A DNA stretch of 58,840 bases, from positions 1-58,840 of the forward strand of contig JACPZP010000075.1 in the NCBI GenBank assembly GCA_016195405.1. The letters are read 5' to 3'. The DNA comes from Planctomycetota bacterium. GTDB lineage: Bacteria > Planctomycetota > Planctomycetia > Gemmatales > Gemmataceae. Positions 33,770-42,599 of the stretch are shown here, piece after piece. Position 1 is the stretch's first letter. Each line of letters opens with the position of its first letter. Under the pieces are notes generated by a model. The model was not told the origin of the DNA. It saw only the letters and a list, made by a program, of their open reading frames with translations, and ran no database searches. The position numbers and the translations under genes are program-made.

Positions 33770-33785
33770 TACCAGTATTTGAACC

Positions 33786-34382
33786 ATGAGACATCTTAAA
33801 GCAGGCCGCAAGCTGGGCCGTAACGCTTCGCATCGCCGCAGCTTGTACCGCAACCTGGCGATGGCGCTTTTCCGCCACGAGCGGATCATCACCACCTTGG
33901 AGAAAGCCAAGGCGGTGCGGCCGTTCATCGAAAAGCTGATCACGCTGGCGAAGAAGGGGACCCTGCACGCCCGCCGTCTCGCGGTCTCGCGGCTTGGCGC
34001 CACCGCCGACGCCGATGTCAAGCCCGAGAACGATCGATCCGAGGGCGATGCCGACGTTCGCACCATCGTGCAAAAGCTCTTCAGCGACCTCGGCCCCCGC
34101 TTCCGAGATCGTGCGGGCGGCTACACGCGTATCATTAAGCGCCACCAGCGCCGGCTAGGCGACGGCGGCAAGACCGCGTTTCTGGAATTGCTGAAGGAAG
34201 GCGAAACTAAGTCCCGCGCCAAAGAGCCAACACCGGCCCCGCGCGTCGAAGAAGAACCGACGCCGGATCAGGAAACCCCGGCCGAGGAGCAGGCTCAGGA
34301 GCAGACCGAGGAACAGGTACAAGACCAAGCCGAAGGGCAAACGCAGGAAAGCGCCGAGAAGCCGCCCGAAGAAAAGAAGTAA
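33786..34382 (+). CDS. rplQ: 50S ribosomal protein bL17 with long acidic C-terminal tail
   Basis: Residues 1-137 are a normal bL17 (MRHLKAGRKLGRNASHRRSL, RIITTLEKAKAVRPFIEKLI, GYTRIIKRHQRRLGD). Residues about 140-198 form a low-complexity tail rich in Glu, Gln and Pro (EEEPTPDQETPAEEQAQEQ and similar), giving 198 residues against the usual 115-130. The tail is strongly acidic, unusual for a ribosomal protein. No Shine-Dalgarno motif is visible. It is the last gene of the alpha operon. Confidence 0.96.
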   Translation: MRHLKAGRKLGRNASHRRSLYRNLAMALFRHERIITTLEKAKAVRPFIEKLITLAKKGTLHARRLAVSRLGATADADVKPENDRSEGDADVRTIVQKLFSDLGPRFRDRAGGYTRIIKRHQRRLGDGGKTAFLELLKEGETKSRAKEPTPAPRVEEEPTPDQETPAEEQAQEQTEEQVQDQAEGQTQESAEKPPEEKK

Positions 34383-34442
34383 CGCCATCCCACCCTCCCA
34401 AGCCCGTAAATGAGCGCAGCGAATCTGCGGGGTGCCCGATTA

Positions 34443-34476
34443 CTCCGCAAGCTCGAAGACTCGCCCGTGGGCTTGG
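34443..34476. repeat. palindromic repeat copy A3, diverged
   Basis: This matches the 34-nt element in smc (3204-3237) and at 42600-42633 with 4 substitutions (positions 2, 8, 24 and 26). The central CTCGAAGACTCGCC is unchanged. It lies in the 251-nt spacer between rplQ and the desaturase, which otherwise shows no gene. Confidence 0.85.
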
Positions 34477-34633
34477 GCGATTGCGCCGCGCTTAACGAAA
34501 ACGCCGACGCTCCGGTCGATATTACGCATTTCGATAACATCCCGCCGCTGTTTAGCCTGGATGAATCGGATAAAATCCACTGGAGTTTACGTTTCGCGCT
34601 CGCAGTCTCCCTCGCAGCACCAAAATCAACGCC

Positions 34634-36016
34634 ATGGCCATCGCCGTCGAACAATCGCCGCCGATCCAGACGCTCGCCGATCCTCGCGTTAAGGATAAGC
34701 TCCAGGCACTGCGCCAGACCGACAACGTCACCAACATCTACTACCTGGCGCGCACCTATCTTTATCTCGCCCTGGTGATCGGCGGCACGTTTTGGCTCTA
34801 CGATGCGAACGTCTGGGCGTGGTGGTGGAACGTGCCGGTCACGCTGCTCGCAATCGTCTTGGTCGGAGCGGGTCAGCACCAGCTCACCGGCCTGTCGCAT
34901 GAGGCGTCCCATCACATTCTTTTCAAGAGCCGCTACTGGAATGATTTGATCTCCGACTGGTTCTGCCTCTATCCGCTCTATAGCTCAACACAGCATTACC
35001 GCTTGCAGCATCTCGCCCATCACCAGTTCGTCAACGACCCCGACCGCGATCCGGATATCTCGCAATTGCAAACGAGCGGCCATTGGCTCAAGTTTCCGCT
35101 CGCTTCGGGCGTGTTCGTCAAGACGCTTCTCAAGCAGCTTTGGGTGCCGAACCTGATCCGCTACATGCGCATTCGCGCCAAGTATAACGCCATTCCCACC
35201 GACAAGAACCCCTACCTCAAGAAGGGGTGGGTGCCGCCGAAAACGACCATCCGCGTCGGCATCGCCTACATGATCGTCTTGATCGCCGTCTTGACGGCCT
35301 TGGTTCGCCTGGAAGCGCCATTGCTTCTAGCGATCATTCCGCCTCTCATGTGGGCGGCGATGATGGTCTTCTACGCCTTCCTGCCCGAAAACATGTTCCA
35401 TCAAAGCCGAGTTCATCCCGTAATCTCGATGCGGGCCATGACGCTGATGCGCGTCACCTACATCTCGCTGGTCTTCAACGGCTTGGCCTGGCTCAGCCTT
35501 TATGTGACGCCCTATGCCACGCTCTATTACTTTCTGCTTTGGCTCGTGCCGATCTTCACCTCGTTCAGCTTCTTCATGATCCTGCGCCAGCTCGTGCAGC
35601 ACGGCAACGGCGACCGCGGCTGGCTCACCAACACACGCGTTTTCTTCGTGCAGCCCTTGATCAACTTCGCCGTCTTCCCCATGGGCCAGGATTATCACTT
35701 GCCGCACCATCTCTTCGCCAGTGTGCCGCACTATCGGCTCAAGGACCTGCACGAAGCGCTCTTGGCGTGTCAGGAATACCGCGATCAGGCCGTGGTAGTC
35801 GAAGGCTATTTCCTGCCGCGCGAAAAGCCGCCCAAGCATCCGACGGTGTTGGACGTGCTCGGTCCCGCCTACCACCACCGCGCCCGCGAGATCTACATCG
35901 ACAACGACGTGCTCGAAGGCGAAAAGGTGGAGGAGAAGGACGATATCCTGCGGCAGGGCGAGGACGAGAAACGCAAACGGCGCGAAGAGGTTAGGTCACA
36001 ATGGCGGCCGCAGTAA
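34634..36016 (+). CDS. membrane fatty-acid desaturase/hydroxylase family protein
   Basis: The 460-residue protein has three histidine boxes of the di-iron desaturase superfamily: HEASHH (89-94), HYRLQHLAHH (121-130) and HLPHH (355-359), with four or so membrane helices between them. The third box has the HxxHH form. Substrate could be acyl lipid, sphingoid base or carotenoid; the sequence does not decide. An 80-residue charged C-terminal tail (EGEKVEEKDDILRQGEDEKRKRREE) is presumably cytoplasmic. No neighbouring lipid genes help the assignment. Confidence 0.9.
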   Translation: MAIAVEQSPPIQTLADPRVKDKLQALRQTDNVTNIYYLARTYLYLALVIGGTFWLYDANVWAWWWNVPVTLLAIVLVGAGQHQLTGLSHEASHHILFKSRYWNDLISDWFCLYPLYSSTQHYRLQHLAHHQFVNDPDRDPDISQLQTSGHWLKFPLASGVFVKTLLKQLWVPNLIRYMRIRAKYNAIPTDKNPYLKKGWVPPKTTIRVGIAYMIVLIAVLTALVRLEAPLLLAIIPPLMWAAMMVFYAFLPENMFHQSRVHPVISMRAMTLMRVTYISLVFNGLAWLSLYVTPYATLYYFLLWLVPIFTSFSFFMILRQLVQHGNGDRGWLTNTRVFFVQPLINFAVFPMGQDYHLPHHLFASVPHYRLKDLHEALLACQEYRDQAVVVEGYFLPREKPPKHPTVLDVLGPAYHHRAREIYIDNDVLEGEKVEEKDDILRQGEDEKRKRREEVRSQWRPQ

Positions 36017-36449
36017 AAGACTCGCGGACATCGGAACACCTTGCAAGGGCACTTTCCCAGTGGTCTGTTTCGGGGGTGGACAGTGCCCCATTCGGCCAAT
36101 GGCAACGAACTGGTTAACCATTACTTATTGATGCGAAAGCATTTATGGGTTGCATTGCTTGCCAGCGCGCGCGCACCTTGCTACTTCGAACTGACCGCCT
36201 ACGTCTGTCTCCGAATACCATCATTCAGAGAAAATGCCCTTGCAAGGCTCGCGTGCAAGGCATTAAATCGAATCGCTTGAACGAGTTGCGCGAGAATCGC
36301 CCGAGAATGGCTTGCAGGCCTGTCCACCCCTTGCAATGCAAACCATTTCGCGTTAAGCCATTTCGTCATGCCGAGATGTTCCTGCTCTATTAGCAGATAG
36401 AATAACGCTCCGCCTTGGCTCTGCCCGTCACGGCACTCGAGACGCTACC
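36017..36449. other. gene-free, less GC-rich stretch with crossed inverted repeats
   Basis: No convincing gene is seen. CCTTGCAAGGGCA (from 36039) is complemented at 36230-36247 (one mismatch over 18 nt), and GGGGTGGACAG (36073-36083) is exactly complemented by CTGTCCACCCC (36320-36330); the two pairings cross rather than nest. A local hairpin AATGCCCTTGCA...TGCAAGGCATT spans about 36233-36262. Composition is visibly less GC-rich than the flanks. A decayed mobile element or a structured RNA are possible. Confidence 0.5.
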
Positions 36450-37553
36450 ATGCGCTGGAGTCAGATCTGCCTTCGCATCATGCTTTGGTCGCTGGCCATG
36501 TCGGCGGCCGTCGGCGTCGGTTCGGTATTCACCAGCCATCACCAAGTCTTGGTTCGGCTCTTGGGAACCACGTTTGGCACGTCCGTCGCCGCCGGACTGC
36601 TGTGGCCCTTGACCCGGCTCGCGGAAAGGCCCGAAACGCGCGAGGCCGGGCTGGTCGGCATGGGCACGGTCCTGCTCGATTTTATTCTCCTTCTCGTTCT
36701 GATCTGGGGCGATTACCTGCTTTCCGAATCGTTCTACATCAGCGAGTCGCTGTGGTTCACGGTCCTGTGGGTGCTGACCTGTGGCGGCGCGGCCGTCATC
36801 CTGCTCAGATTTCTGCACCATCCTTACGGTCGGACGGCGGCGCTGGTTGGCGTTGGCGTCTGCGCGCTGGGTTTCGTCGAATTGATGATCGCAAGTTGGA
36901 TGCAACAGGGCCGATTCGGATTGCCGAACGAACATTGGTTCAGCGTCGCCGCGTTCACGGGGCTCTTTGGGTTTCTGATGGTAGGCGGCCTGGTCGGTCC
37001 GCTGGCGCGGCATCCGTGGCGCTGGCTGGGCGTCGCGGCCTCGGCAATCGCGTGGGCACTGGCGACGCTTCACCAATTCCACGAAACCAAGAGCCCGACC
37101 GGCGAAATCCTTTTCGCACTGCTTACGAGCGTGGCGGCGATCGTGGCCTACACCAACCTGATGCTGTTGCCGAGTTTGGCTCCCATCCAAGAGGTGGTCC
37201 GCCGTGGAACGATCATCCTGGCCTTCGTCACGGCTCTTTTGGTCGATTGGCTGATAATTAATGGAATCTTGCAGTCACCCGGTGGATTTGGCTATTCCGA
37301 ATTCGACGACATGCTCACCCGGCTCGCAGGCGCCTCCGGCATTCTGACGGCTTGCGGCACGGTGGCGATATTCGTCCTAAGCGTGATCCATCGCTCCGCC
37401 AAGGTGAAGCCGCGCCCAAAGACGCCTTGGAATGAGATTACGATTGTCTGTCCTTCCTGCGGACTGGAACAGAAGGTCATGCTCGGCGAATCAGTTTGTG
37501 CACGATGTCATTTGACCTTTTTCATCCGGATCGGCGAGCGGCGGGATAAATGA
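36450..37553 (+). CDS. polytopic membrane protein with C-terminal zinc ribbon
   Basis: I do not recognise the family. The 367-residue product has about nine hydrophobic helices (for example GTVLLDFILLLVLIWGDYLL, LVGVGVCALGFVELMIASW, GTIILAFVTALLVDWLIING) and ends in a soluble zinc-ribbon-like motif CPSCGLEQ...CARCH. It lies 23 nt upstream of the ABC-2/CPBP fusion on the same strand and could be cotranscribed with it. The zinc ribbon would face the cytoplasm if the helix count is odd. Confidence 0.75.
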   Translation: MRWSQICLRIMLWSLAMSAAVGVGSVFTSHHQVLVRLLGTTFGTSVAAGLLWPLTRLAERPETREAGLVGMGTVLLDFILLLVLIWGDYLLSESFYISESLWFTVLWVLTCGGAAVILLRFLHHPYGRTAALVGVGVCALGFVELMIASWMQQGRFGLPNEHWFSVAAFTGLFGFLMVGGLVGPLARHPWRWLGVAASAIAWALATLHQFHETKSPTGEILFALLTSVAAIVAYTNLMLLPSLAPIQEVVRRGTIILAFVTALLVDWLIINGILQSPGGFGYSEFDDMLTRLAGASGILTACGTVAIFVLSVIHRSAKVKPRPKTPWNEITIVCPSCGLEQKVMLGESVCARCHLTFFIRIGERRDK

Positions 37554-37576
37554 GGATTAATATGCCATAATTGCGC

Positions 37577-39847
37577 ATGCGTTGGTCCATCATCCGCCTG
37601 ATCTGGCTGCGCGAGCTTCGAGACCAACTTCGGGACCGGCGCACCCTGTTTATGATCGCGGTGCTGCCGCTCGTTCTTTACCCCATACTCGGCTATGCCG
37701 TCCTTCAGTTTGCGTTGGGCTTCGCGGAGAAGCCGAGCGTCATCGGCATCGTCCGCGGTACATCGGAAGACCTCGATTTTCCGGTACGCCAACCAACTGG
37801 ATCGGGCCTCAGCCCCGTCTCGCAAATCGCCTGGCTGGCCGCCGCGCCGCCCGGGAACGCTCTCGCCGCAAGTTCGCTGTGTCGCGCCGCGGCGCTAAAT
37901 TTCGACTACCCCTATTTCCTTCGCAATGGCCACTTCACGACCTTCGATAATCGCTTCCCCCAAGAGCACGCTGCGCTCTTGATCTCCCAGGCGAAGCTGC
38001 GCGTCCTACTGCTCGATCGGTTCGAACTCGATTTGCTGGCCGAGCGCAAAGTCGACCTGATCCTCGAAGCGCCCGGCGACTTCTATTCGCGCCTGGAAAT
38101 AGGCGAGGAACTGCAAGCGCGGCCAAACCTCGTCGTGCACATTCGCCAGGGTGACGATCGTGGCCGCCAGGCCAAGAAACGCCTGGAGCCATTGCTGGAA
38201 ACCTGGAAGCGCGATCTTCATCAGGTTCGTCTGGCGCGAAAAGGCCTGCCGAGCACGTTCGCGGAGCCGTTCGCCGTCGTCGACCCCGAAGCTGTGAAGT
38301 CAGCCGCCAACCCCGTCGAGGGCATCTTCGACCTGGTCGTGCGAATCTTTCCGTTCATGCTGGTGATGTGGTCGCTAGCCGGGGCGCTTTATCCCGCCGT
38401 CGATCTCTGTGCCGGTGAGAAAGAGCGCGGCACCATGGAGACGTTGCTCATCACGCCGGCAGGGCGCGAGGAGATCGTGCTCGGCAAGTTCCTCACCATC
38501 TGGGTTTTCAGCGCCGCCTCCGCCTTGCTGAATCTTTTGAGCATGGGATTCACCACCTTGCAATTCGGCGCGCAGCTCGGGCAGGGGTCGATGCCACTGG
38601 CCGCGCTGTTGTGGTGCGTGGTGTTGTCGCTGCCCTTGTCGGCCTTGTTCAGCGCCATCAGCCTGGCGATCGGGGCCTACGCGCGCAGCTCGAAAGAAGG
38701 CCAATATTACCTGATGCCGCTGTTCCTCGTGACCATGCCGCTCATCTTCCTGACGCTGGCGCCCGGCGTGGAGCTGAGCCCGTTCTACAGCTTGGTGCCG
38801 GTGACGGGCGTCGCGCTTCTCATGCAGAAGCTCATGACAGCCACGTCGCTTGCCCAAGTCCCGTGGCTCTACTTCATTCCCGTGTTGGCACCCATCGCTC
38901 TCTACAGTTGGCTGGCTTTGCGCTGGGCGATCGAGCAGTTCCAGCGTGAGGAGGTGCTCTTCCGCGAGGCCGAGCGGCTCGATATCCTCCTGTGGCTCAA
39001 GAGCCTATTGCGCGATAAGGAGCCGACGCCGACCACCGCCCAGGCTTTCTTCCTGTTCGCGGCGATTATCGGATTGCACTGGATGTCAATGGGCATGGGC
39101 CGAGACTTGCCGCTCATGGTCCATGCCGCCGTGAGCTTGCTGGCGTTCGTCGCCGCCCCCGCGCTCTTCATGAGCGTGATGATGCACACCGAGCCGCGCA
39201 GGACGCTATTCGTGCGTTGGCCGAGCCTTTACGAGATGGGGTTGGCGGCGGTGCTGGCGATCCTTCTCCTGCCGCCCTTGGCCGGGTTGGCAACCGCGGT
39301 ATTCAATCAGTTCCCGCACCTGACACAGCTCTTGGAAGATCGCCAGCCTCTGGTGCAGGAGTTGCGCTACCTCCATGACGGCCAGGCGCTGAGCCGGGAC
39401 CGCGTGGTGCCGTATCTTCTGGTGTTTGCCTTGCTGCCGGCCTTGTGCGAAGAAGTGGCGTTCCGCGGTTACATTCTCGCGGGCCTGATGCGGCGTTTTC
39501 GGCCGCGCACTGCCGTAATCCTGAGCAGCTTTCTGTTCGCGCTTTTCCACATGAATGTCTTTCAGTTCATGCCGTCTTTTTTCCTGGGCGTGGTATTGGG
39601 CCTGTTGACCGTCCGCAGCAAGAGCTTGCTGCCAGCCATCTTTTTCCACTTCCTGCACAATAGCGTTCTCCTGGGCAGCATCTACCTGGCCCGCGAAATC
39701 CAGATCGCCCTTCCGGAATTGGTTGATCTCTTATGGCCGTATCTCATCGGTCTGTCGCTCGTGACCGCGCTGTCGATACTGTGGTGGTTGTATCGCAAGC
39801 CATACGCCGATCTGGCGCGGGAACTGGCTCTCAAGGCCGGTAAGTAA
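37577..39847 (+). CDS. ABC-2-type permease fused to a CPBP (CAAX-like) intramembrane protease
   Basis: The 756-residue protein begins as an NatB/ABC-2 permease (LRELRDQLRDRRTLFMIAVL, a long extracytoplasmic loop, then CAGEKERGTMETLLITPAGR and several helices, to about residue 490). Its C-terminus is a CPBP-family domain with EEVAFRG (Glu625, Glu626, Arg630), FALFHMN (His658) and a third motif HFLHN, all catalytic motifs intact. Such fusions suggest coupling of export and membrane proteolysis. No ABC ATPase gene lies nearby, so the partner is encoded elsewhere. The frame opens with TTG at 37571; ATG at 37577 is preferred. Confidence 0.88.
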   Translation: MRWSIIRLIWLRELRDQLRDRRTLFMIAVLPLVLYPILGYAVLQFALGFAEKPSVIGIVRGTSEDLDFPVRQPTGSGLSPVSQIAWLAAAPPGNALAASSLCRAAALNFDYPYFLRNGHFTTFDNRFPQEHAALLISQAKLRVLLLDRFELDLLAERKVDLILEAPGDFYSRLEIGEELQARPNLVVHIRQGDDRGRQAKKRLEPLLETWKRDLHQVRLARKGLPSTFAEPFAVVDPEAVKSAANPVEGIFDLVVRIFPFMLVMWSLAGALYPAVDLCAGEKERGTMETLLITPAGREEIVLGKFLTIWVFSAASALLNLLSMGFTTLQFGAQLGQGSMPLAALLWCVVLSLPLSALFSAISLAIGAYARSSKEGQYYLMPLFLVTMPLIFLTLAPGVELSPFYSLVPVTGVALLMQKLMTATSLAQVPWLYFIPVLAPIALYSWLALRWAIEQFQREEVLFREAERLDILLWLKSLLRDKEPTPTTAQAFFLFAAIIGLHWMSMGMGRDLPLMVHAAVSLLAFVAAPALFMSVMMHTEPRRTLFVRWPSLYEMGLAAVLAILLLPPLAGLATAVFNQFPHLTQLLEDRQPLVQELRYLHDGQALSRDRVVPYLLVFALLPALCEEVAFRGYILAGLMRRFRPRTAVILSSFLFALFHMNVFQFMPSFFLGVVLGLLTVRSKSLLPAIFFHFLHNSVLLGSIYLAREIQIALPELVDLLWPYLIGLSLVTALSILWWLYRKPYADLARELALKAGK

Positions 39848-39875
39848 GAACTGTTTGACCATCATGCCTGTCGGA

Positions 39876-40181
39876 TCACTTGCGCTTTTCGGTGACGAGC
39901 AAGCGGGCGGCATATCCGACTGCCAGACCCACCAAGCCGCCCATGAGCAGGCCAATCTTAATGCCGTTGAGGCCGGCCCAAAGGAAGTCGGATTCCTTGG
40001 GATCGGGATGATTGGCGGCCTCGATGAGCTGCTTGATGAACTCGTAGCTTCCCAGAAGAATGATGCAGCCAAACAACCCGCGCCAAAACGCCTCCATGCG
40101 CTCCTTGGCGGCCACAGCGATCCCACCCGCCAAGGCCACGGTGACCAAGATGGGGAGATAGAAGGTAAGAAAATCGCTCAT
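39876..40181 (-). CDS. small membrane protein of unknown function
   Basis: The 101-residue product has a first hydrophobic helix (FLTFYLPILVTVALAGGIAVA), a second (FWRGLFGCIILLGSYEFI) and a third (IGLLMGGLVGLAVGYAARLL), with a Lys-rich end. No family was recognised. It is convergent with the ABC-2/CPBP gene (28 nt apart). The ribosome site is weak, but the helix layout and codon pattern support a real gene. Confidence 0.6.
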   Translation of the reverse strand: MSDFLTFYLPILVTVALAGGIAVAAKERMEAFWRGLFGCIILLGSYEFIKQLIEAANHPDPKESDFLWAGLNGIKIGLLMGGLVGLAVGYAARLLVTEKRK

Positions 40182-40293
40182 GACAAAATCGCGAGTCCGA
40201 GGACAAACATCCGGAGCGGTCTACCGGCTTGCAGAGTCGCCGCTATGTTATTCATCGCACGGGTGAGAAGCCAATGAACATTCAGTCGGTTCC

Positions 40294-40330
40294 AAAAAAA
40301 CAACCCACGGACCGGCGTCCGTGGGTTGTT
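40294..40330 (-). terminator. rho-independent terminator after the HEAT-like secreted protein gene
   Basis: On the minus strand AACAACCCACGGAC pairs perfectly with GTCCGTGGGTTGTT around a 4-nt loop and is followed by a run of T residues (40294-40300 read in reverse). It lies about 18 nt after the stop at 40348. This is the clearest intrinsic terminator in the window. Confidence 0.88.
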
Positions 40331-40347
40331 CGTTGCCACAGGTCAAC

Positions 40348-42348
40348 TTAAGGCAAAGGCACGTCGCGGAAGGCGAACGGGATCGTGATCGTCACCATGC
40401 GCGAGCCGTTGACGACCAGGCGATCCGGCTCGCCGGCGCCGTTAGCGGCGCGATAAACGACGGTCATTTCCTGAGTGCCGACGCCGTTGTTGAAGTTAAA
40501 ACGGCGATTCGGAACGTTGGCTATCTCGTACTTATTGCCCTTGGCATCGATCAGCTCGGGAGTGCCGGGTGCGTTGCCGGCCTGACCGAAGCGCCCGCCC
40601 GGGCCGCCGAGCTGCTGAATTTGAATGTTGCCTTGAATTTGGACGGCCTGGAACTGGATGGCGCCGTTGCCGGGCATGGCGCCCCACGCGTTGTTTCCAG
40701 CGGGCGTTTCCATTTTGAACTGAACCTTGTATTCGCCTTCGCCCATCTTGTCAATGCTGCTCACTTCGAGCGAGCCGCCGGTCTTGCCCTTGGTGGTCGT
40801 GCCGGCGGCCTTGAGGACGTTGTCGACGGTAATAAGCGCTTCGGGCGGCGCTTGCACGGTTGCAGCCACACTTCCAACCAATTCCTTCAGCGCCTTTGCC
40901 TGCTTCTCTCCGGCCTTGAGCCGAACGACAACCTGGCGATTGGCGGCGTAAGGCGACGGCGAACCGGCAAGACCGCCGAGGATCACGAATCCGCCGGGAG
41001 CGGCGGGCGCCGGCGCAACGGGATTGCCGCCGCCTTCGCCGTTGCCCATAGGCATGTTGGCGGTGAGAGACAACATCTGCCCCTGGTCGTCGACGGCCTT
41101 TTCCAGCGTGACATTGTTGGTGACATTGAACGATTGCAGCTTGAGCTCGCCGGCCACGTCAACGATTACGATGTACTGACCGGCCTTGTCTCCCTGTTTC
41201 TTGAGAACGTCCGGAGTCGGAAGCACGCGCACGCGCACGGCGCCGGCGTAACTTACGAGGTCATTCTTGTGAGTCCCCGGAATGAGAGTGATTTGACCCG
41301 GAGTGCCGACTCCGGGACGCCCTACCGGTCCGAAGCCGCCGTCGCCCGGACCGCCCTGAACGGGCACAAATTGCACCTGGACTGGCTGACCCTTGACCTG
41401 AGCCGCCTGGGCCGCCTGAGCGGCTTGCACCACAGCTTCAAGCTGAGCTCTTAATTGAGCCTTATCAAGAGCGTCGGCCAGTGCCTGAACTTTGGCCTGC
41501 TGTTTGGCATCAGGTGCATCCTTTGGGTCAGCTTGCTTCGCCTCTTTTTTTGGGGTCGCCTGCGCCGGCTTAATGTCCCCCGCGGGCTTTGCTTCTCCGG
41601 CAGGTTTAGCGTCCCCAGCAGGCTTTGCTTCCCGTTTGCCATCGCCGGCGGCCTTCGCTTCCGGCTTGGCGTCAGGCGCGGGCTTTGGAGCTTCTTTCGC
41701 GGGGACCGCTTGTATCACGCCGGGAACAGCCGGGGCTGCATTGCGAAACTTGAGCGGCGCGCGTATGTTCGCGGGGGCCGGCATGAGGCCGAAACCGCCG
41801 GGAACATTCGCGTTGTATGGGTTGTTGGGGTTGAACTGAGTATTCTCCGTTAGGCCCGATTTTTCGCAAAGCTTGTCGAGGGCTTCCCAGAAAGTCACGT
41901 CGCCGGTGTCGAGCGTGACGGTCTTGTCACCGACCTTGGTGCGGTCGCCCTGCACCTGGACAGGATAGCCGCTCAGCCGCGACAACTCGGCGACGGCGTC
42001 GAGGACCGGCATGTCCTTGACCTTAAGATGGACGCGCTTAGGAATGAGCAGATTGGCGGTGAAGATGCGCTCCTCGAGCTTGCGCACCAAATCGCCGGCC
42101 CGCTTGGTGGTTTCGAGATCTCCATCCTTGGCGGCTTTCCGCAGCGTGTCGAGCGCCGGCGCCCCGATGGCTTCCAGCTCCTTCTGGGCCTGGTTACGCT
42201 CGGCAAACTTGTTGCTTCCCAGCTGCTTGACCAGATCGCCGATGCGCTGTTCATCGCCATCGCGGGTCTGCGGCGCCGGGCCGGTCAGGGCGTACGAGCC
42301 CATGGCCAGGCAAAGCGCGACAGCCCCGAGGATGCAACGTTTCAACAT
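40348..42348 (-). CDS. secreted planctomycete protein with HEAT-like N-terminus and Lys/Pro/Ala linker
   Basis: The 666-residue product has a signal peptide (MLKRCILGAVALCLAMGSYA), a short alpha-helical repeat (IGDLVKQLGSNKFAERNQAQ, KELEAIGAPALDTLRKAA) of the kind frequent in Gemmataceae secreted proteins, a segment resembling a secretin/STN-like fold (LHLKVKDMPVLDAVAELSRL then TFWEALDKLCEKSGL), an Ala/Pro/Lys-rich linker with repeated AKPAGD units, and a long C-terminal beta-rich domain. Function is unknown. I start it at 42348 because GGGAG lies 8 nt upstream and a signal peptide follows; the frame is open to 42414. Confidence 0.8.
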   Translation of the reverse strand: MLKRCILGAVALCLAMGSYALTGPAPQTRDGDEQRIGDLVKQLGSNKFAERNQAQKELEAIGAPALDTLRKAAKDGDLETTKRAGDLVRKLEERIFTANLLIPKRVHLKVKDMPVLDAVAELSRLSGYPVQVQGDRTKVGDKTVTLDTGDVTFWEALDKLCEKSGLTENTQFNPNNPYNANVPGGFGLMPAPANIRAPLKFRNAAPAVPGVIQAVPAKEAPKPAPDAKPEAKAAGDGKREAKPAGDAKPAGEAKPAGDIKPAQATPKKEAKQADPKDAPDAKQQAKVQALADALDKAQLRAQLEAVVQAAQAAQAAQVKGQPVQVQFVPVQGGPGDGGFGPVGRPGVGTPGQITLIPGTHKNDLVSYAGAVRVRVLPTPDVLKKQGDKAGQYIVIVDVAGELKLQSFNVTNNVTLEKAVDDQGQMLSLTANMPMGNGEGGGNPVAPAPAAPGGFVILGGLAGSPSPYAANRQVVVRLKAGEKQAKALKELVGSVAATVQAPPEALITVDNVLKAAGTTTKGKTGGSLEVSSIDKMGEGEYKVQFKMETPAGNNAWGAMPGNGAIQFQAVQIQGNIQIQQLGGPGGRFGQAGNAPGTPELIDAKGNKYEIANVPNRRFNFNNGVGTQEMTVVYRAANGAGEPDRLVVNGSRMVTITIPFAFRDVPLP

Positions 42349-42437
42349 GAGCCTGCTCCCTTGTGAAGTGAAACCGCTAAGCGCCAAAGCCCTTGTCCGA
42401 ACCCGTGCTGGCAAGTGAGTCCGGCAGTCAAAAAAGC

Positions 42438-42469
42438 ATTATACACTACACCTAAAAGATTAGGTAGTG
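42438..42469 (-). promoter_or_regulatory. candidate promoter and dyad upstream of the HEAT-like gene
   Basis: Read on the minus strand, a perfect TATAAT (42443-42438) lies 90 nt before the ATG at 42348. Directly upstream is an imperfect dyad, CACTACACCTAA...TTAGGTAGTG on the plus strand (42444-42469), covering the position where a -35 box would be. No good -35 hexamer exists at 16-18 nt, which suggests an activator- or repressor-bound promoter. Confidence 0.4.
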
Positions 42470-42599
42470 AACAAGTGACGCCGTATATTCCCAGGATGCG
42501 GATACCTACAAGACGAGAAGGCAACCGGGAAAGTTTGCGTCAAATAAAGACGATTGAACAGCGTGTTCACCACCAATAATGCACAACTCTGCAGGCGAG

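Noticed and set aside
34410..34778. Small plus-strand frame before the desaturase
   Set aside because: It spans the palindromic repeat at 34443 and the true desaturase start, with no protein-like features.
36390..37190. A 266-codon minus-strand frame opposite the zinc-ribbon membrane protein
   Set aside because: Gln/Arg-rich antisense translation without motifs; the plus strand has clear membrane helices.
40321..41454. A 377-codon plus-strand frame opposite the HEAT-like secreted protein
   Set aside because: Starts inside the terminator hairpin and mirrors the other strand; the minus-strand gene has signal peptide, ribosome site and terminator.
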